Assembly (NCBI GenBank): GCA_016788885.1
Contig: JAEURX010000043.1
Span: forward strand, 43,854-107,853
Direction: 5' to 3'
DNA: 64,000 nt
Source of the DNA: Nitrospira sp.
GTDB taxonomy: Bacteria > Nitrospirota > Nitrospiria > Nitrospirales > Nitrospiraceae
Shown: piece after piece, positions 17,801 through 26,156 of the stretch
Layout: each line of letters starts with the position of its first letter
How positions within the stretch are numbered: the first letter of the stretch is position 1
Position numbers and translations under genes: made by a program
Notes under the pieces: generated by a model
Seen by the model: only the letters and a program-made list of their open reading frames with translations
What the model was told of the DNA's origin: nothing
The model's database searches: none

Positions 17801-17968
17801 GGTTCTGCCGCCGGGGAAGAATTACCGGACAAAGCGTGGCGGCAGATCATCACCGACATCGACGGCATACAACAGGGCGCCTTCGTGCCGTTCTATCAGC
17901 AGCCCGTCATCCAAGCGACGTTGGTTGCCGCGCTCGCCTTCCTGCAGTACTGGTATCTCGGCCAATAA
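14810..17968 (+). CDS. Large orphan membrane protein with a periplasmic binding-protein-like region
   Basis: Not assigned to a named family. With ATG 14810 (AAGGGA seven bases upstream, downstream of the sigma-54-like promoter) the product has 1052 residues; the reading frame is open further upstream but crosses the promoter. Layout: one N-terminal membrane helix (about residues 10-28), a roughly 620-residue region presumably in the periplasm with a Lys/Glu-rich linker, then a segment AIGILGRDTYDALLILQAVR ... FPNTLFFATDLDARYF. That segment resembles the ligand-binding fold of branched-chain amino-acid binding proteins. About six membrane helices follow from residue 660 on, with cytoplasmic loops, and one last helix lies at the C-terminus. 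It has no catalytic motif that I recognise and is monocistronic. A sensor, channel-like or anchoring role is possible but unproven. Confidence 0.75.
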   Translation: MAFKGDDSTLSLATTVTLALAVAAMVFTKNPLQSSRPPSMGTGLHQTTEELKVPARLWEDPFTAVERASDANKQFSVLAIDRRSIELGTVAVSPQSPRITGLDSLHRRIRDIDALGERILTLVVMTQDGSSVEAVENRIRDRYAVAAALEVGCFAPEKDEWLSYFTWNYHIPSRNPANESKLLPQSTPYEWYSRSPIGLCHGSNELFEEIRHVLVLWVKAEEDEGTTLTRIDSLLYWIKPSGAMATKLVGPRSSADFRAILKEIERTASSSEGARAHYRWQDDNGTLEFYSPWATAMPGLLSYLSGLEGVNDKRDCRSYVACKQVFEGLLTAAGLVLSYRVTSDDVLLESLVKELHRRQVAIEHDRIALIGEWDSFYARALPLTFAAAACQYVGKCPSLEEGIDDLLAGKRSLGEFNILQYSYLSGLDGDASDDRARRSKVKEGSKEKDKEKAEGKERFRDIDSYERPEGQAQLDYVRRLVARIKAESQDSGSAGDRSTEAKRGQLKAIGILGRDTYDALLILQAVREQFPNTLFFATDLDARYFHEDEQKWTRNLIVVSQFGLQLGSSLQQSIPPFRNSLQTSAFFAVLQAIGRITSQGANGLVPPRIFEIGRHGAVDLSLDHPGEGLRRIHPVRTDVDPSTGGLSLPPRIGLLWIVGLVLVFLALWGYGRLWNWLAAQEERNPTQRRLLRIQRGSWILIPVILALVVWCQLLHFPYAEDEPFSWSDGVSIWPTEALRLLSIFLCMVFLIKGHVDSVRNIDELTNSFFYHVARQPKDSGWRNALKGFWGDLNWMFHGSTRDYPGTVSALWTRYRQAHMWLPRAGRITLGLVFYFTLILPLCLFMNGGELRLFVPCRGTFSCSADRVFIGLSVLSFLALNVAVLDAVILCTKWIQEMPAAEGLNEMQQIRLIVERTRIVNRRILYPFLVLFLLIAARSHYFDHWDFPPVLILVLTVNSLVALASASLLYLAAMQAKRRILAPLQQRLDRLAQGPVQAGSAAGEELPDKAWRQIITDIDGIQQGAFVPFYQQPVIQATLVAALAFLQYWYLGQ

Positions 17969-18048
17969 TCCCATTACACTGCGTGTCATGCTGATAAACG
18001 TCCCCGGCATTGACCCCACGACAGGTTTGACGAAGGAACGGTAGCTTC

Positions 18049-18762
18049 ATGGGTGTTGAAAAACTCGGCGGTCTCACGGTTCGCCTGACCGGCGGGACCG
18101 ATGGCAAGGGCGGGGGCAATGGCCCGTGGGTGGTGCTGCTCCATGGATTCGGCGCGCCGGGGGACGACCTCGTGCCGCTCAGCGAATATCTGGACGCGCC
18201 GGCGGGCACGCGGTTTCTCTTCCCCGAAGCGCCGATTCAGATCCCGATGGGCTTTGGCGATTCGCGCGCTTGGTGGATGATCGACATGGCCCGTATCCAA
18301 GCGGATCGAGCGGCGGGCAAGGTCCGGGACATGTCGGGTGAGATCCCGCGCGGATTGCCTGAAGCGCGTGCCCGCATGAAGGGGGTGCTCGACGAGATAC
18401 GCACGACACTCGGTGCCGATCCTGCGCGGACGGTGTTAGGCGGCTTCTCGCAGGGCGCCATGCTATCTTGCGATGCGCTGCTTCATAGCATGCAGCCCTA
18501 TGCAGGACTCATCCAGCTCTCCGGAACCTTGGTGGCAAAACAGGAGTGGGCGCCGCTGTTGACGAAACGAAAGGGACTGCCCCTCTTTCAAAGCCATGGC
18601 ACGCAGGATCCCATTCTGCCGTTCAGTATGGCCGAGCGGTTGCGTGATGAATTTCTTCAAGCCGGCGTGACGGTCGAGTGGCAGCCGTTCCGGGGCGGCC
18701 ATGAAATTCCTGAACCGGTCTTGCGCAAGCTGGGCAGCTTTCTCGTGAAGACGATACGGTAG
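18049..18762 (+). CDS. Phospholipase/carboxylesterase family alpha/beta hydrolase
   Basis: A 237-residue cytoplasmic hydrolase of the carboxylesterase/thioesterase family (Abhydrolase_2). The oxyanion strand VVLLHGFGAPGDD is followed by the nucleophile Ser134 in GGFSQGA, an Asp in HGTQDPILP and a His in FRGGHEIP near the C-terminus, completing the triad. The substrate is likely an ester or thioester of a small acyl chain; the actual substrate is unknown. It starts a run of four plus-strand genes: the next hydrolase begins 4 bases after its stop. Confidence 0.85.
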   Translation: MGVEKLGGLTVRLTGGTDGKGGGNGPWVVLLHGFGAPGDDLVPLSEYLDAPAGTRFLFPEAPIQIPMGFGDSRAWWMIDMARIQADRAAGKVRDMSGEIPRGLPEARARMKGVLDEIRTTLGADPARTVLGGFSQGAMLSCDALLHSMQPYAGLIQLSGTLVAKQEWAPLLTKRKGLPLFQSHGTQDPILPFSMAERLRDEFLQAGVTVEWQPFRGGHEIPEPVLRKLGSFLVKTIR

Positions 18763-18766
18763 ACGC

Positions 18767-19513
18767 ATGATGACGTCCTTTACACTGACCGGTGCTGACG
18801 GGGCAGTCCTTCGCGGTGATCGTCTTGCAGGCAAGGATCGGCAGGTCCTGTTCATCACCGGATTTCTCTCCAAACGCTGGGGCAACAAAAGCAAGGCACT
18901 TGCCCAATGGTGCCAGGAGCGAGGATGGGGCTTCTGCTGCTTCGATTTTCGCGGGTGGGGCGATTCAGAAGGACAGTGGGGAGACTATCGGCTGCTTCAA
19001 TGGCTGGAGGATGCGGAGTCTGTGACGAATCTGCTGGCCGATGGCCCGCCGGTGACGATTGTCGGCAATTCCCTGGGCGGCTGGCTGGCCTGGCTGGTCG
19101 CGCAGGAGCAACCGGTCGTCGAAGAACTCATTCTGATCGCCCCGGCTTTTAACATGATGGATCTGCGCGCGACACAAATCTCAACCGAGCGACGCGCACA
19201 ATGGCAGGTGGCCGGTTCTATGCCCTGGGATGACGAACCCTTGCACAAGGAGGCGCCGATTCCCTGGCATTGGGTCGAGGACAGCCAAGCGCTCTGGCGC
19301 CGTCGCCTCACCATGCCGCGTCGCATGAAGACGACCATTTTGCATGGTCTGCAAGATACGGTGATCAAGCCGGAAGGCAGTTGGGCCTTCGTGCAGCATG
19401 TGCTGTCGCAAGATCCGGAGTTTCCTATCGAACTATTGCTGAAAACCGGCGATCACCGGCTGAGCAGTCCGGAGCATGTGGACACGATCCGGCGACTGGT
19501 GGTGAAGGAATAG
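18767..19513 (+). CDS. Alpha/beta hydrolase
   Basis: A 248-residue serine hydrolase. The nucleophile elbow is GNSLGG, preceded by the FDFRGWGDS segment, with an Asp in HGLQDTVIKP and a His in GDHRLS. The pattern resembles small acyl-thioesterase-like hydrolases such as the ABHD10 type. ATG 18767 and ATG 18770 are adjacent; the gene starts 4 bases after the previous hydrolase stop, so the two are co-translated or nearly so. The substrate is not deducible. Confidence 0.82.
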   Translation: MMTSFTLTGADGAVLRGDRLAGKDRQVLFITGFLSKRWGNKSKALAQWCQERGWGFCCFDFRGWGDSEGQWGDYRLLQWLEDAESVTNLLADGPPVTIVGNSLGGWLAWLVAQEQPVVEELILIAPAFNMMDLRATQISTERRAQWQVAGSMPWDDEPLHKEAPIPWHWVEDSQALWRRRLTMPRRMKTTILHGLQDTVIKPEGSWAFVQHVLSQDPEFPIELLLKTGDHRLSSPEHVDTIRRLVVKE

Positions 19514-19515
19514 CG

Positions 19516-19683
19516 ATGTTGGTCTTAATTCATAAAGAATGCGGCGGCCCGGCGCTGGAGGAATCTCCGGTCGGAGAAGTCTGCGCGGTTCCGGTCGATC
19601 GGTTTCCATTTTCTTGCTTCACTTGTCTGGAAGAAATCGTCGACGAATCGGAATTGCGGCTCACAGAAGATTTGGGCATTTGA
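19516..19683 (+). CDS. Small Cys-containing protein, 55 residues
   Basis: Not recognised. ATG 19516 lies 2 bases after the hydrolase stop, and the frame ends at 19683, 24 bases before the HugZ-like gene. The product contains ECGGP near the N-terminus and CFTC in the middle, which together could bind a metal in a zinc-ribbon-like way. The tight fit in the operon and the acidic C-terminus argue for a real gene. Confidence 0.55.
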   Translation: MLVLIHKECGGPALEESPVGEVCAVPVDRFPFSCFTCLEEIVDESELRLTEDLGI

Positions 19684-19707
19684 CCCATAAAGGAAGGTGA
19701 GAATTTC

Positions 19708-20514
19708 ATGTCATCGTTAGGAGCACATAACAGCGGGCCGGACGAAGAAGGCCCCGACGTTCCCGAACCGTCCCATGCCGAAAAGGCCAGAACCTTGGTG
19801 CATCTGCAGCAGACAGGTGGCCTCTCGACCATCTCGCGTAAGCAACCGGGCTGGCCGTTCGGATCGGTGATGCCGTACGGGTTGGATGATCAGGGGCAGC
19901 CGAGTTTTTTGATCAGCACCATGGCGATGCACACGCAGAATCTGCTCGGGGATCCGCGCGCGAGCCTGCTGATTACCCCGCCGGAAAGTCAGCGTGATCC
20001 GCTGGGTGCGGCTAGGGTCACTCTAATGGGCTCGGTCACGAAGGTTCCGAAAAACGAAGTCGCACCGGTGCGCGAACGGTACTTGTCTCGTCATGCAAAC
20101 GCGGCCTATTGGGTCGACTTCGATGACTTTGCCTTTTTCCGCATGGCACTGGCGGACATCTATTTTGTCGGGGGCTTTGGTTCCATGGGCTGGGTCGCAC
20201 CGGCCGAGTATATGGCGGCTGCGGTAGATCCGTTGGCAGAGGCTGCATCCGACCTGATCCGTGAGATCAACAGCGCACAGCAGGAGACGCTGCTGCTGCT
20301 CGCGCGCGAATGCGGCAAGCTGGAGGCCGAGCAGGGGAGTATCACGACGATAGACCGACTGGGCTTTCATCTGCGCGTCAAAACACCCGACCGCATGCAG
20401 GGGGGACGATTTGCCTTCACTCACCCGGTGCGGACAGCGCAGGAGGCACGGGCGGGTCTTGCCGATCTGGCAACGAAGGCGAAGGCTGGGGCGCAAGTGC
20501 TGCACTCCCTGTAA
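19708..20514 (+). CDS. HugZ-like pyridoxamine-phosphate-oxidase-fold protein with DUF2470 domain
   Basis: A 268-residue cytoplasmic protein. Residues from about 20 to 170 form the split-barrel flavin/heme-binding domain (GWPFGSVMPYGLDDQG, SLLITPPES, then YWVDFDDFAFFRM and YFVGGFGSMGWV). The C-terminal 85 residues match DUF2470, ending in the HPVRTAQEAR pattern. Related proteins include heme-degrading HugZ and plant CREG/GluTR-binding proteins, so heme or tetrapyrrole binding is likely, but oxygenase activity is not shown. ATG 19708 follows GGTGAG. Confidence 0.82.
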   Translation: MSSLGAHNSGPDEEGPDVPEPSHAEKARTLVHLQQTGGLSTISRKQPGWPFGSVMPYGLDDQGQPSFLISTMAMHTQNLLGDPRASLLITPPESQRDPLGAARVTLMGSVTKVPKNEVAPVRERYLSRHANAAYWVDFDDFAFFRMALADIYFVGGFGSMGWVAPAEYMAAAVDPLAEAASDLIREINSAQQETLLLLARECGKLEAEQGSITTIDRLGFHLRVKTPDRMQGGRFAFTHPVRTAQEARAGLADLATKAKAGAQVLHSL

Positions 20515-20570
20515 CCGCCGATGGAAATCTCGGGGCTTTGCTTGGTGGGTCGCAATGGGGTCTGCCGGGA

Positions 20571-21290
20571 TTACTTCCCCTCGATTGCCTTCCTAATCTC
20601 CGCGCGCAGCACGTCCGAATGCGGATTCTTCACCTCGCGACGAATCACGATGTCGGTGGGCGAGACTGCCTTGCCGTAATAGGCGCGGCTCCATTCCTCC
20701 CGCGAGATGAGCGCCGCTCCTTCCAGCGACACACCCGCGAACAGACCTTTGGCCCGCACGAACGACAACAGATCCGCACTGAGATTGGGCGTCGTCGCGC
20801 CGGAAACGCCGGCGCCGACCGGACCGACGGCGACCGATCCATCCGCCCCCAGTTTGAAATTGCCCAGCAGCAGCGAATCGACCCCGCGTTGCGTCAGAAC
20901 TAACAACACCACTTCCGACATCTGCGCGCCGAACTGAAAGCCGAAGCTGGCGGCGCCCATCGTGAAGAAGGCCGGTTCGCTCCATTCGCCGGTCTTCTCG
21001 TCTTTGGCGACAAAGACGCCGCTGCCGCCGGCTGCGCCATAGATCAATGCGCCCTTCATGTATTGCGGCACGATGAACAGGCCTTTGGCGTCTTGGATGT
21101 GGTCGCGAAACCAGGTCATGTTGGAATCGGCCAGAAAGTTCGAGAGCGTCATGCGCGACTGGTCCACCAGATCGCGTTGCTCGCGGTCGTCCGCAAGGGC
21201 GGAGGCGGCTCCCGTCCAGGTGAGTAGGGGCAGGAGCAGCGCCAGGATGATGCGGCAGGACGTTCTATTAATCCATGCGTTTGGAATCAT
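20571..21290 (-). CDS. SYLF/Ysc84-domain lipid-binding protein, exported
   Basis: A 239-residue protein with a signal peptide (hydrophobic residues about 13-33, cleaved near ALA-DD), so probably periplasmic. The remainder is a SYLF/YSC84 domain: AKGLFIVPQYMKGALIYGAAGGSGVF, ASFGFQFGAQMSEVVLLVLT and the GPVGAGVSGATTPNLSADL pattern. In eukaryotes this domain binds phosphoinositides. In bacteria the exported forms are common but their ligand is unknown. It is convergent with the HugZ-like gene (56-bp gap). Confidence 0.85.
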   Translation of the reverse strand: MIPNAWINRTSCRIILALLLPLLTWTGAASALADDREQRDLVDQSRMTLSNFLADSNMTWFRDHIQDAKGLFIVPQYMKGALIYGAAGGSGVFVAKDEKTGEWSEPAFFTMGAASFGFQFGAQMSEVVLLVLTQRGVDSLLLGNFKLGADGSVAVGPVGAGVSGATTPNLSADLLSFVRAKGLFAGVSLEGAALISREEWSRAYYGKAVSPTDIVIRREVKNPHSDVLRAEIRKAIEGK

Positions 21291-21388
21291 GAGCCGGCCA
21301 TCCTGCGCGGTTGTGAATCATGCCGCGCTTTGTTATGGTCATCGATTGCACGAACGAACAGACGACTCACACTCTACTGAGGATGGCT

Positions 21389-23071
21389 ATGGCGACGAAC
21401 GACAAGCAAGTTATTTTTTCACTGGTCGGGGTAGGCAAGGTCTATCCGCCCAAGAAGCAGGTGCTGCGCGATATCTACCTGGGTTTTTATTACGGCGCCA
21501 AGATCGGCGTCCTCGGCTTGAACGGGTCCGGAAAAAGCTCATTGCTGAAAATCATTGCCGGTGTGGATCCAAATTATGTGGGCGAGATCACACGCTCAAA
21601 GGGCTATAGCGTCGGCTTGCTTGAGCAGGAGCCGCAGCTCGATCCGAACAAAACCGTCAAAGAAGTCGTGGAGGAAGGCAAGAAAGAACTGGTCGCCTTG
21701 CTGCACGAATACGAAGCGGTCAGCAACAGCATGGGCGATGCAGGCCCCGATGAGATGGAAAAACTCATCGACAAGCAGGCCCAGTTGCAGGAGAAGATCG
21801 AGGCGGCGAACGGGTGGGAACTTGAAAGTGAACTTGAAATCGCCATGGATGCCCTGCGTTGTCCGCCCGCCGATCAAAAAGTGAGTGTCCTCTCAGGAGG
21901 CGAAAAACGCCGTGTGGCGCTCTGCCGCCTCATGATCCAGGAGCCCGACATTCTGCTGCTCGATGAGCCGACCAACCATCTCGACGCCGAATCGGTGCAA
22001 TGGCTGGAGCAGCATCTGCAACAGTACAAGGGAACCGTCATCGCGGTGACGCACGATCGGTACTTTCTCGACAACGTCGCGGGCTGGATTCTGGAACTGG
22101 ATCGCGGGCACGGCATTCCGTTTCAAGGCAACTACACCTCCTGGTTGGAGCAGAAGCAGGAGCGGCTGGAGAAAGAAGAGAAGGCCGAATCGAAACGCAA
22201 GAAGACGCTGGAACATGAATTGGAATGGATCAGGATGTCGCCGAAGGCCCGCCAATCAAAGGGCAAGGCACGCCTCAATCGCTACGAAGAACTGGTCAAT
22301 CAAAAACAGGATCAGCTGGCCGCCGAACTGGAAATTTATATTCCACCGGGGCCTCGCCTGGGCGACGTCGTCGTGGAGGCCAAGGGCATCAGCAAGGCCT
22401 TCGGCGACAATGTGTTGTATGAGAATGTCGAATTCAGCCTGCCGAAAGGCGGGATCGTCGGCGTGATCGGGCCGAACGGCGCCGGCAAAACGACCATGTT
22501 CCGCATGATTATCGGCAAGGACAAGCCGGACAGCGGCACGATCCGGATCGGCGAAACGGTCAAGCTGGGGTATGTGGATCAAGACCGATCGCTTGATCCC
22601 AACAAGACCGTCTACGAGATCATCTCCGATGGCCAGGATACGGTGATGTTGGGCAAGGCCGAGGTCAATGCCCGCGGCTACTGCGCCCGCTTCAACTTCG
22701 CCGGGACCGACCAGCAGAAAAAAGTTAAGGATCTGTCGGGCGGAGAACGCAATCGCGTCCATCTGGCCCGGATGCTGAAGGAGGGCGCCAACCTCATCAT
22801 CCTCGACGAGCCGACGAACGATCTCGACGTCAACACCCTCCGCGCCCTGGAAGAGGGGTTGGAAGGGTTTGCCGGTTGCGCCGTCATCAGCAGCCACGAC
22901 CGCTGGTTCCTCGACCGTATCGCTACGCACATTATGGCTTTCGAAGGCGATAGCAAAGTGGTCTGGTACGAAGGCAACTACAGCGAATACGAAGCCGATC
23001 GGAAGCGCCGGCTCGGCAAAGAAGCTGATCAGCCGCACCGGATACGGTATCGCAAGCTGACCAGAAACTAG
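21389..23071 (+). CDS. ettA: Energy-dependent translational throttle protein EttA (ABC-F)
   Basis: A cytoplasmic ABC-F ATPase that binds the ribosomal E site and restrains translation when ATP is low. Two nucleotide-binding domains are visible: GLNGSGKSS with [12 protein letters not shown] and [11 protein letters not shown], then GPNGAGKTT with [14 protein letters not shown] and [11 protein letters not shown]. Between them is the charged tRNA-interaction linker ([20 protein letters not shown] ... [13 protein letters not shown]). With ATG 21389 (GAGG six bases upstream) the length is 560, close to the usual 555. The longer reading frame from 21320 lacks support. It ends at the edge of a palindromic repeat. 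Confidence 0.93.
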   Translation: MATNDKQVIFSLVGVGKVYPPKKQVLRDIYLGFYYGAKIGVLGLNGSGKSSLLKIIAGVDPNYVGEITRSKGYSVGLLEQEPQLDPNKTVKEVVEEGKKELVALLHEYEAVSNSMGDAGPDEMEKLIDKQAQLQEKIEAANGWELESELEIAMDALRCPPADQKVSVLSGGEKRRVALCRLMIQEPDILLLDEPTNHLDAESVQWLEQHLQQYKGTVIAVTHDRYFLDNVAGWILELDRGHGIPFQGNYTSWLEQKQERLEKEEKAESKRKKTLEHELEWIRMSPKARQSKGKARLNRYEELVNQKQDQLAAELEIYIPPGPRLGDVVVEAKGISKAFGDNVLYENVEFSLPKGGIVGVIGPNGAGKTTMFRMIIGKDKPDSGTIRIGETVKLGYVDQDRSLDPNKTVYEIISDGQDTVMLGKAEVNARGYCARFNFAGTDQQKKVKDLSGGERNRVHLARMLKEGANLIILDEPTNDLDVNTLRALEEGLEGFAGCAVISSHDRWFLDRIATHIMAFEGDSKVVWYEGNYSEYEADRKRRLGKEADQPHRIRYRKLTRN

Positions 23072-23073
23072 CC

Positions 23074-23194
23074 GGCTGTTGAAAAAGGGCTGCCGGCGGC
23101 GTTCTCGCGGCGCGAAAAGGCTCCACGTCCCGCAGAGGGTACGCCTCGCCTCTCCGCTGGCTGCGGCCTTGCCGGACAGCCTTTTTGAACAGCC
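23074..23194. repeat. Hairpin-ended intergenic repeat, copy A
   Basis: 121 bp beginning GGCTGTTGAAAAAG and ending CTTTTTGAACAGCC. The ends are inverted copies over about 23 bp. The interior has GCGGCGTTCTCGC, GGTACGCCTCGCCTCTCC and CTGCGGCCTTGCCGG, shared with copies at 27494, 31199 and 35786. It starts three bases after the ettA stop and could also act as a terminator. Confidence 0.8.
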
Positions 23195-23346
23195 TGCCAC
23201 GGCCACTGTGTGAGTCTATGAGTCTTTGAGAGTCACCTGGTTGAGGTATGCTCGTACGGTGTCAGCATCCTATTAGCGTCCGCCCCAAAGCCGGAATTCC
23301 TTACTAGAGACACATCCGTTTTCCCGACTCAGCCGTAGATTCACAC

Positions 23347-24603
23347 ATGAGCTTGTTACTGGGACGTTCCCTCGGCTGTTGGCTCGCGGCGCTGCTGCTG
23401 GCTTCTCTGTCTTGCACGACTGCCGACCGTCCTCGGGCCTTTTCTCCTGATCCTCGCCCTGCGCCTACGAGAGCCACATTACAGTTGGGACAGAAGGAAT
23501 TGGCCGATGGCCGGTTCGTCGGGCTCGCCTTTTCCGGAGGCGGGAGCCGCGCGGCGGTCTTCGGTGCGGCCGTCATGAAAGAGTTGGACCGGGTCGGCCT
23601 GTTGTCGCAGGCCGATGTCCTCTCGGCCGTGTCGGGCGGCGGGCTGCCGGCTGCAGCCTATGCCCTGGACGGCTATCGTGACTTTAATTTTCAGAACGGT
23701 TTTGAGGAATTGGTCGGCCGTGACATTCAAGGCGCCGTAGCGGGGCCTTGGTACCAAGTGCCCCACAACCTGCTTCGGTACTCCTTCAGAAACACGATAC
23801 CAGCAGAGCCGGTCATCCGCGCTCTCGACGAAACACTGTTTCACGGCGCGACCTTCGCCGATCTGAATCCCTCGAGACCTATCTTACTATTGAATGCGAC
23901 AGATGCCCTCACGGGGGATCCGTTGGTCATTGCCGAAGAACGGTTCGCACCATTAGGTATTCCTTTGGCCCCGTTCAGCATCGCCAGGGCCGTGTATATG
24001 TCTGCGGCCTACCCCGGTGTGTTGGAGCCTCTGAAGTTGACGGATGGACGTGCCGGCATGAACGGCGCATCGTCCGATCCGATCTTTGCCTATGATGGCG
24101 GCGCGGCCGACAACTTGGGCATCCGCACACTGGTGCAGGTGCTGGAGGAGGCGTCGGCCAGCCGTTCGTTACGCGATCTCTTCCCGCAAGGGTGTTGGGT
24201 GATTTCCATCGATGCGACGGGCAGGCAGAGGAATGACACACGAACTCCACTGTCCGCCGCCGCCGCCCTGCTGCGAGGCCATCGCCGTAATGTATTGGAG
24301 CTGGCGGGAATTCCTGCGTTCCAGCAGGATGTGGCCCAGTTCGGCACGTTCCGGATCGGCCAGGACGGTGCCGGGGGAACCTGCCGATTCTGGCATGTTG
24401 CGTTGCGCCAGTTGCCGGACAGTGATCCGCTGGGCGAACAGGTTACGCACATCAAAACGAATCTGGGGTTGCCGGCTGGGGATCAGGCTGCGCTGATGGC
24501 TGCGGCAGCCCGCCTCGTCGCGAAAGGGTTCGAGGAGATGAACGGAATGGCCGGCTGGGCCGGTTTGCTTCGGACCAAGCCGGCGCTGCTGTCACATCCA
24601 TGA
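23347..24603 (+). CDS. Patatin-like phospholipase, lipoprotein
   Basis: A 418-residue acyl hydrolase, membrane-anchored through a lipobox (LASLSC, Cys about residue 25). The patatin core shows the oxyanion loop SGGGSRAAVFG at about residue 62, the nucleophile Ser96 in AVSGGG and the catalytic Asp250 in DGGAADN, giving a Ser-Asp dyad. It probably acts on phospholipids at the envelope. Its TGA overlaps the ATG of the next gene (ATGA), so three genes (this one and two Rossmann-fold proteins) are translationally coupled. Confidence 0.88.
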   Translation: MSLLLGRSLGCWLAALLLASLSCTTADRPRAFSPDPRPAPTRATLQLGQKELADGRFVGLAFSGGGSRAAVFGAAVMKELDRVGLLSQADVLSAVSGGGLPAAAYALDGYRDFNFQNGFEELVGRDIQGAVAGPWYQVPHNLLRYSFRNTIPAEPVIRALDETLFHGATFADLNPSRPILLLNATDALTGDPLVIAEERFAPLGIPLAPFSIARAVYMSAAYPGVLEPLKLTDGRAGMNGASSDPIFAYDGGAADNLGIRTLVQVLEEASASRSLRDLFPQGCWVISIDATGRQRNDTRTPLSAAAALLRGHRRNVLELAGIPAFQQDVAQFGTFRIGQDGAGGTCRFWHVALRQLPDSDPLGEQVTHIKTNLGLPAGDQAALMAAAARLVAKGFEEMNGMAGWAGLLRTKPALLSHP

Positions 24604-25274
24604 CGCAGACCACTAATAGACAGCGAGTCTTTCTCACCGGCGCCACTGGATACCTGGGGTCCCGGCTTCTTCCTTTGTTGCTTGAACGGGGCCATGACGT
24701 GACGGCGTTGGTTCGCGCGGCATCCGCGAAGAAGGTTCCGGCCGGGTGCCGGGTCGTGGTCGGCAATCCATTGCAGGCGGACACGTTCGCAGAATCGGTG
24801 CGGGGACACGATACACTCGTGCAGCTGGTCGGCGTGCCGAAACCATCGCCTTGGAAAGGGACGCAGTTTCGCGCGGTCGATGGACCCAGTGCGCGGGCGT
24901 CGATTGCCGCCGCCAGTGCAGCCGCGGTCAGGCACGTTGTGTATGTCAGTGTCGCCCATCCGGCCCCGATCATGCGGGAGTATATCGCCGTCCGCCGTGA
25001 CTGTGAGGCTGCGATTGCGACGGCGAGGTTGCTCGCGACGATTCTCAGGCCTTGGTATATTTTGGGTCCGAAACACTGGTGGCCGTTGGCGTTGCTGCCG
25101 GTCTATCGTGTGTTGGAGCGAGTACCTGCGACAAGAGAAGCAGCCATGCGTTTGGGATTGGTCTCGATTCGGGAGATGCTCGCGGCTCTGCTGTGGTCGA
25201 TTGAACATCCTCCGGTGAAGACGAGGGTGATCGAGGTGCCGGATATTCGCCGTCTGGGGCGGAGCGAACCGTGA
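24600..25274 (+). CDS. NAD(P)-binding atypical SDR (NmrA/complex I assembly-like)
   Basis: A 224-residue Rossmann protein with an N-terminal TGATGYLGSRL nucleotide loop and an ALVR segment after the second strand. The YxxxK catalytic pair of classical SDRs is not clear; EYIAVRRDCE occupies that region, as in atypical, NmrA-like members. The substrate is unknown. Its ATG overlaps the patatin stop and its TGA overlaps the GTG of the next gene. Confidence 0.78.
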   Translation: MTQTTNRQRVFLTGATGYLGSRLLPLLLERGHDVTALVRAASAKKVPAGCRVVVGNPLQADTFAESVRGHDTLVQLVGVPKPSPWKGTQFRAVDGPSARASIAAASAAAVRHVVYVSVAHPAPIMREYIAVRRDCEAAIATARLLATILRPWYILGPKHWWPLALLPVYRVLERVPATREAAMRLGLVSIREMLAALLWSIEHPPVKTRVIEVPDIRRLGRSEP

Positions 25275-26155
25275 AACCGGTCGCACTCATTACCGGCGCT
25301 GCCGGTTTGATCGGCGGCTATCTCGCCAGAAGCGCGCCGCGCTGGGTGCCTGGGTGGGAGGTGCGCGGCGTGACCAGGGCTGAAGTCGACCTCACCGATC
25401 GGGCGCAGGTACAACGCCTCTGGAATCATCACAGGCCAAATCTTGTTCTCCACTGCGCGGCGTTGAGCCGCACCGGTCTGTGTGAGCAAGATCCTGCGCA
25501 GGCCCGGTTGATCAATGTCGAAGCGACCCGGGTCCTGGCCACGCTCGCGCGGGACGTGCCCTTCGTCTTCCTGTCCACCGATCAAGTGTTTGATGGGGCA
25601 AAGGGATGCTACGTCGAGACCGATGTCCTTCGTCCGCTCAACGTGTATGGGAAGACGAAAGCGGAGGCGGAACAGGTCGTGCTGGGAAATCCGGCCCATG
25701 CAGTCGTGCGCATCGCGTTGACGGCGGGCACGTCACCGACTCGGGACCGGAGTTTCGTCGAAGATATGATGCGGGCTGCGGCGAAAGGCAACAAGCTCAC
25801 GCTCTTTACGGACGAGTTCCGTTGTCCAATGCCGGCTGGTGCTTTGGTGCGGGCGCTCTGGGAATTTGGCGTGCAGCGCCGGTCGGGTGTGTATCACCTG
25901 GGAGGCCAGGAACGGTTATCCCGCTGGGAGATCGGAGAGCTGCTGGCGGTACGGTTTCCAGAATTGCGATCTGCAATTCAACCGGGATCGGTCGTCGGGT
26001 ATCAGGGTCCGCCCCGGCCGCCGGATCTGTCGATGTGTAGCGACAAGATGCAGGCGCTCTTGTCGTTTCGCCTGCCGGGCCTCCGCCAATGGCTATCGGA
26101 TGGGTCATCGGTCGGCGCTGATCCCTGGGACTATCCCCATCAAGAATCTCGATAG
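25271..26155 (+). CDS. RmlD-like NAD(P)-dependent sugar-nucleotide reductase family protein
   Basis: A 294-residue extended SDR. It has TGAAGLIGGYL at the N-terminus, then HCAALSRTGLCEQDP, FLSTDQVFDG and YGKTKAEAEQ, the Y-x3-K catalytic pair, as in dTDP-4-dehydrorhamnose reductases. There are no other dTDP-rhamnose genes nearby, so the exact substrate is open. GTG 25271 overlaps the preceding stop. The stop lies one base from the end of the convergent cytochrome gene. Confidence 0.8.
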   Translation: MKPVALITGAAGLIGGYLARSAPRWVPGWEVRGVTRAEVDLTDRAQVQRLWNHHRPNLVLHCAALSRTGLCEQDPAQARLINVEATRVLATLARDVPFVFLSTDQVFDGAKGCYVETDVLRPLNVYGKTKAEAEQVVLGNPAHAVVRIALTAGTSPTRDRSFVEDMMRAAAKGNKLTLFTDEFRCPMPAGALVRALWEFGVQRRSGVYHLGGQERLSRWEIGELLAVRFPELRSAIQPGSVVGYQGPPRPPDLSMCSDKMQALLSFRLPGLRQWLSDGSSVGADPWDYPHQESR

Positions 26156-26156
26156 A

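Noticed and set aside
23041..23056. GGATACGGTATC near the end of ettA as another copy of the GTATC dyad
   Set aside because: The half-sites are in the opposite order and lie within coding sequence.
22256..23206. 316-residue minus-strand frame
   Set aside because: Antisense to ettA, whose ATPase motifs are intact.
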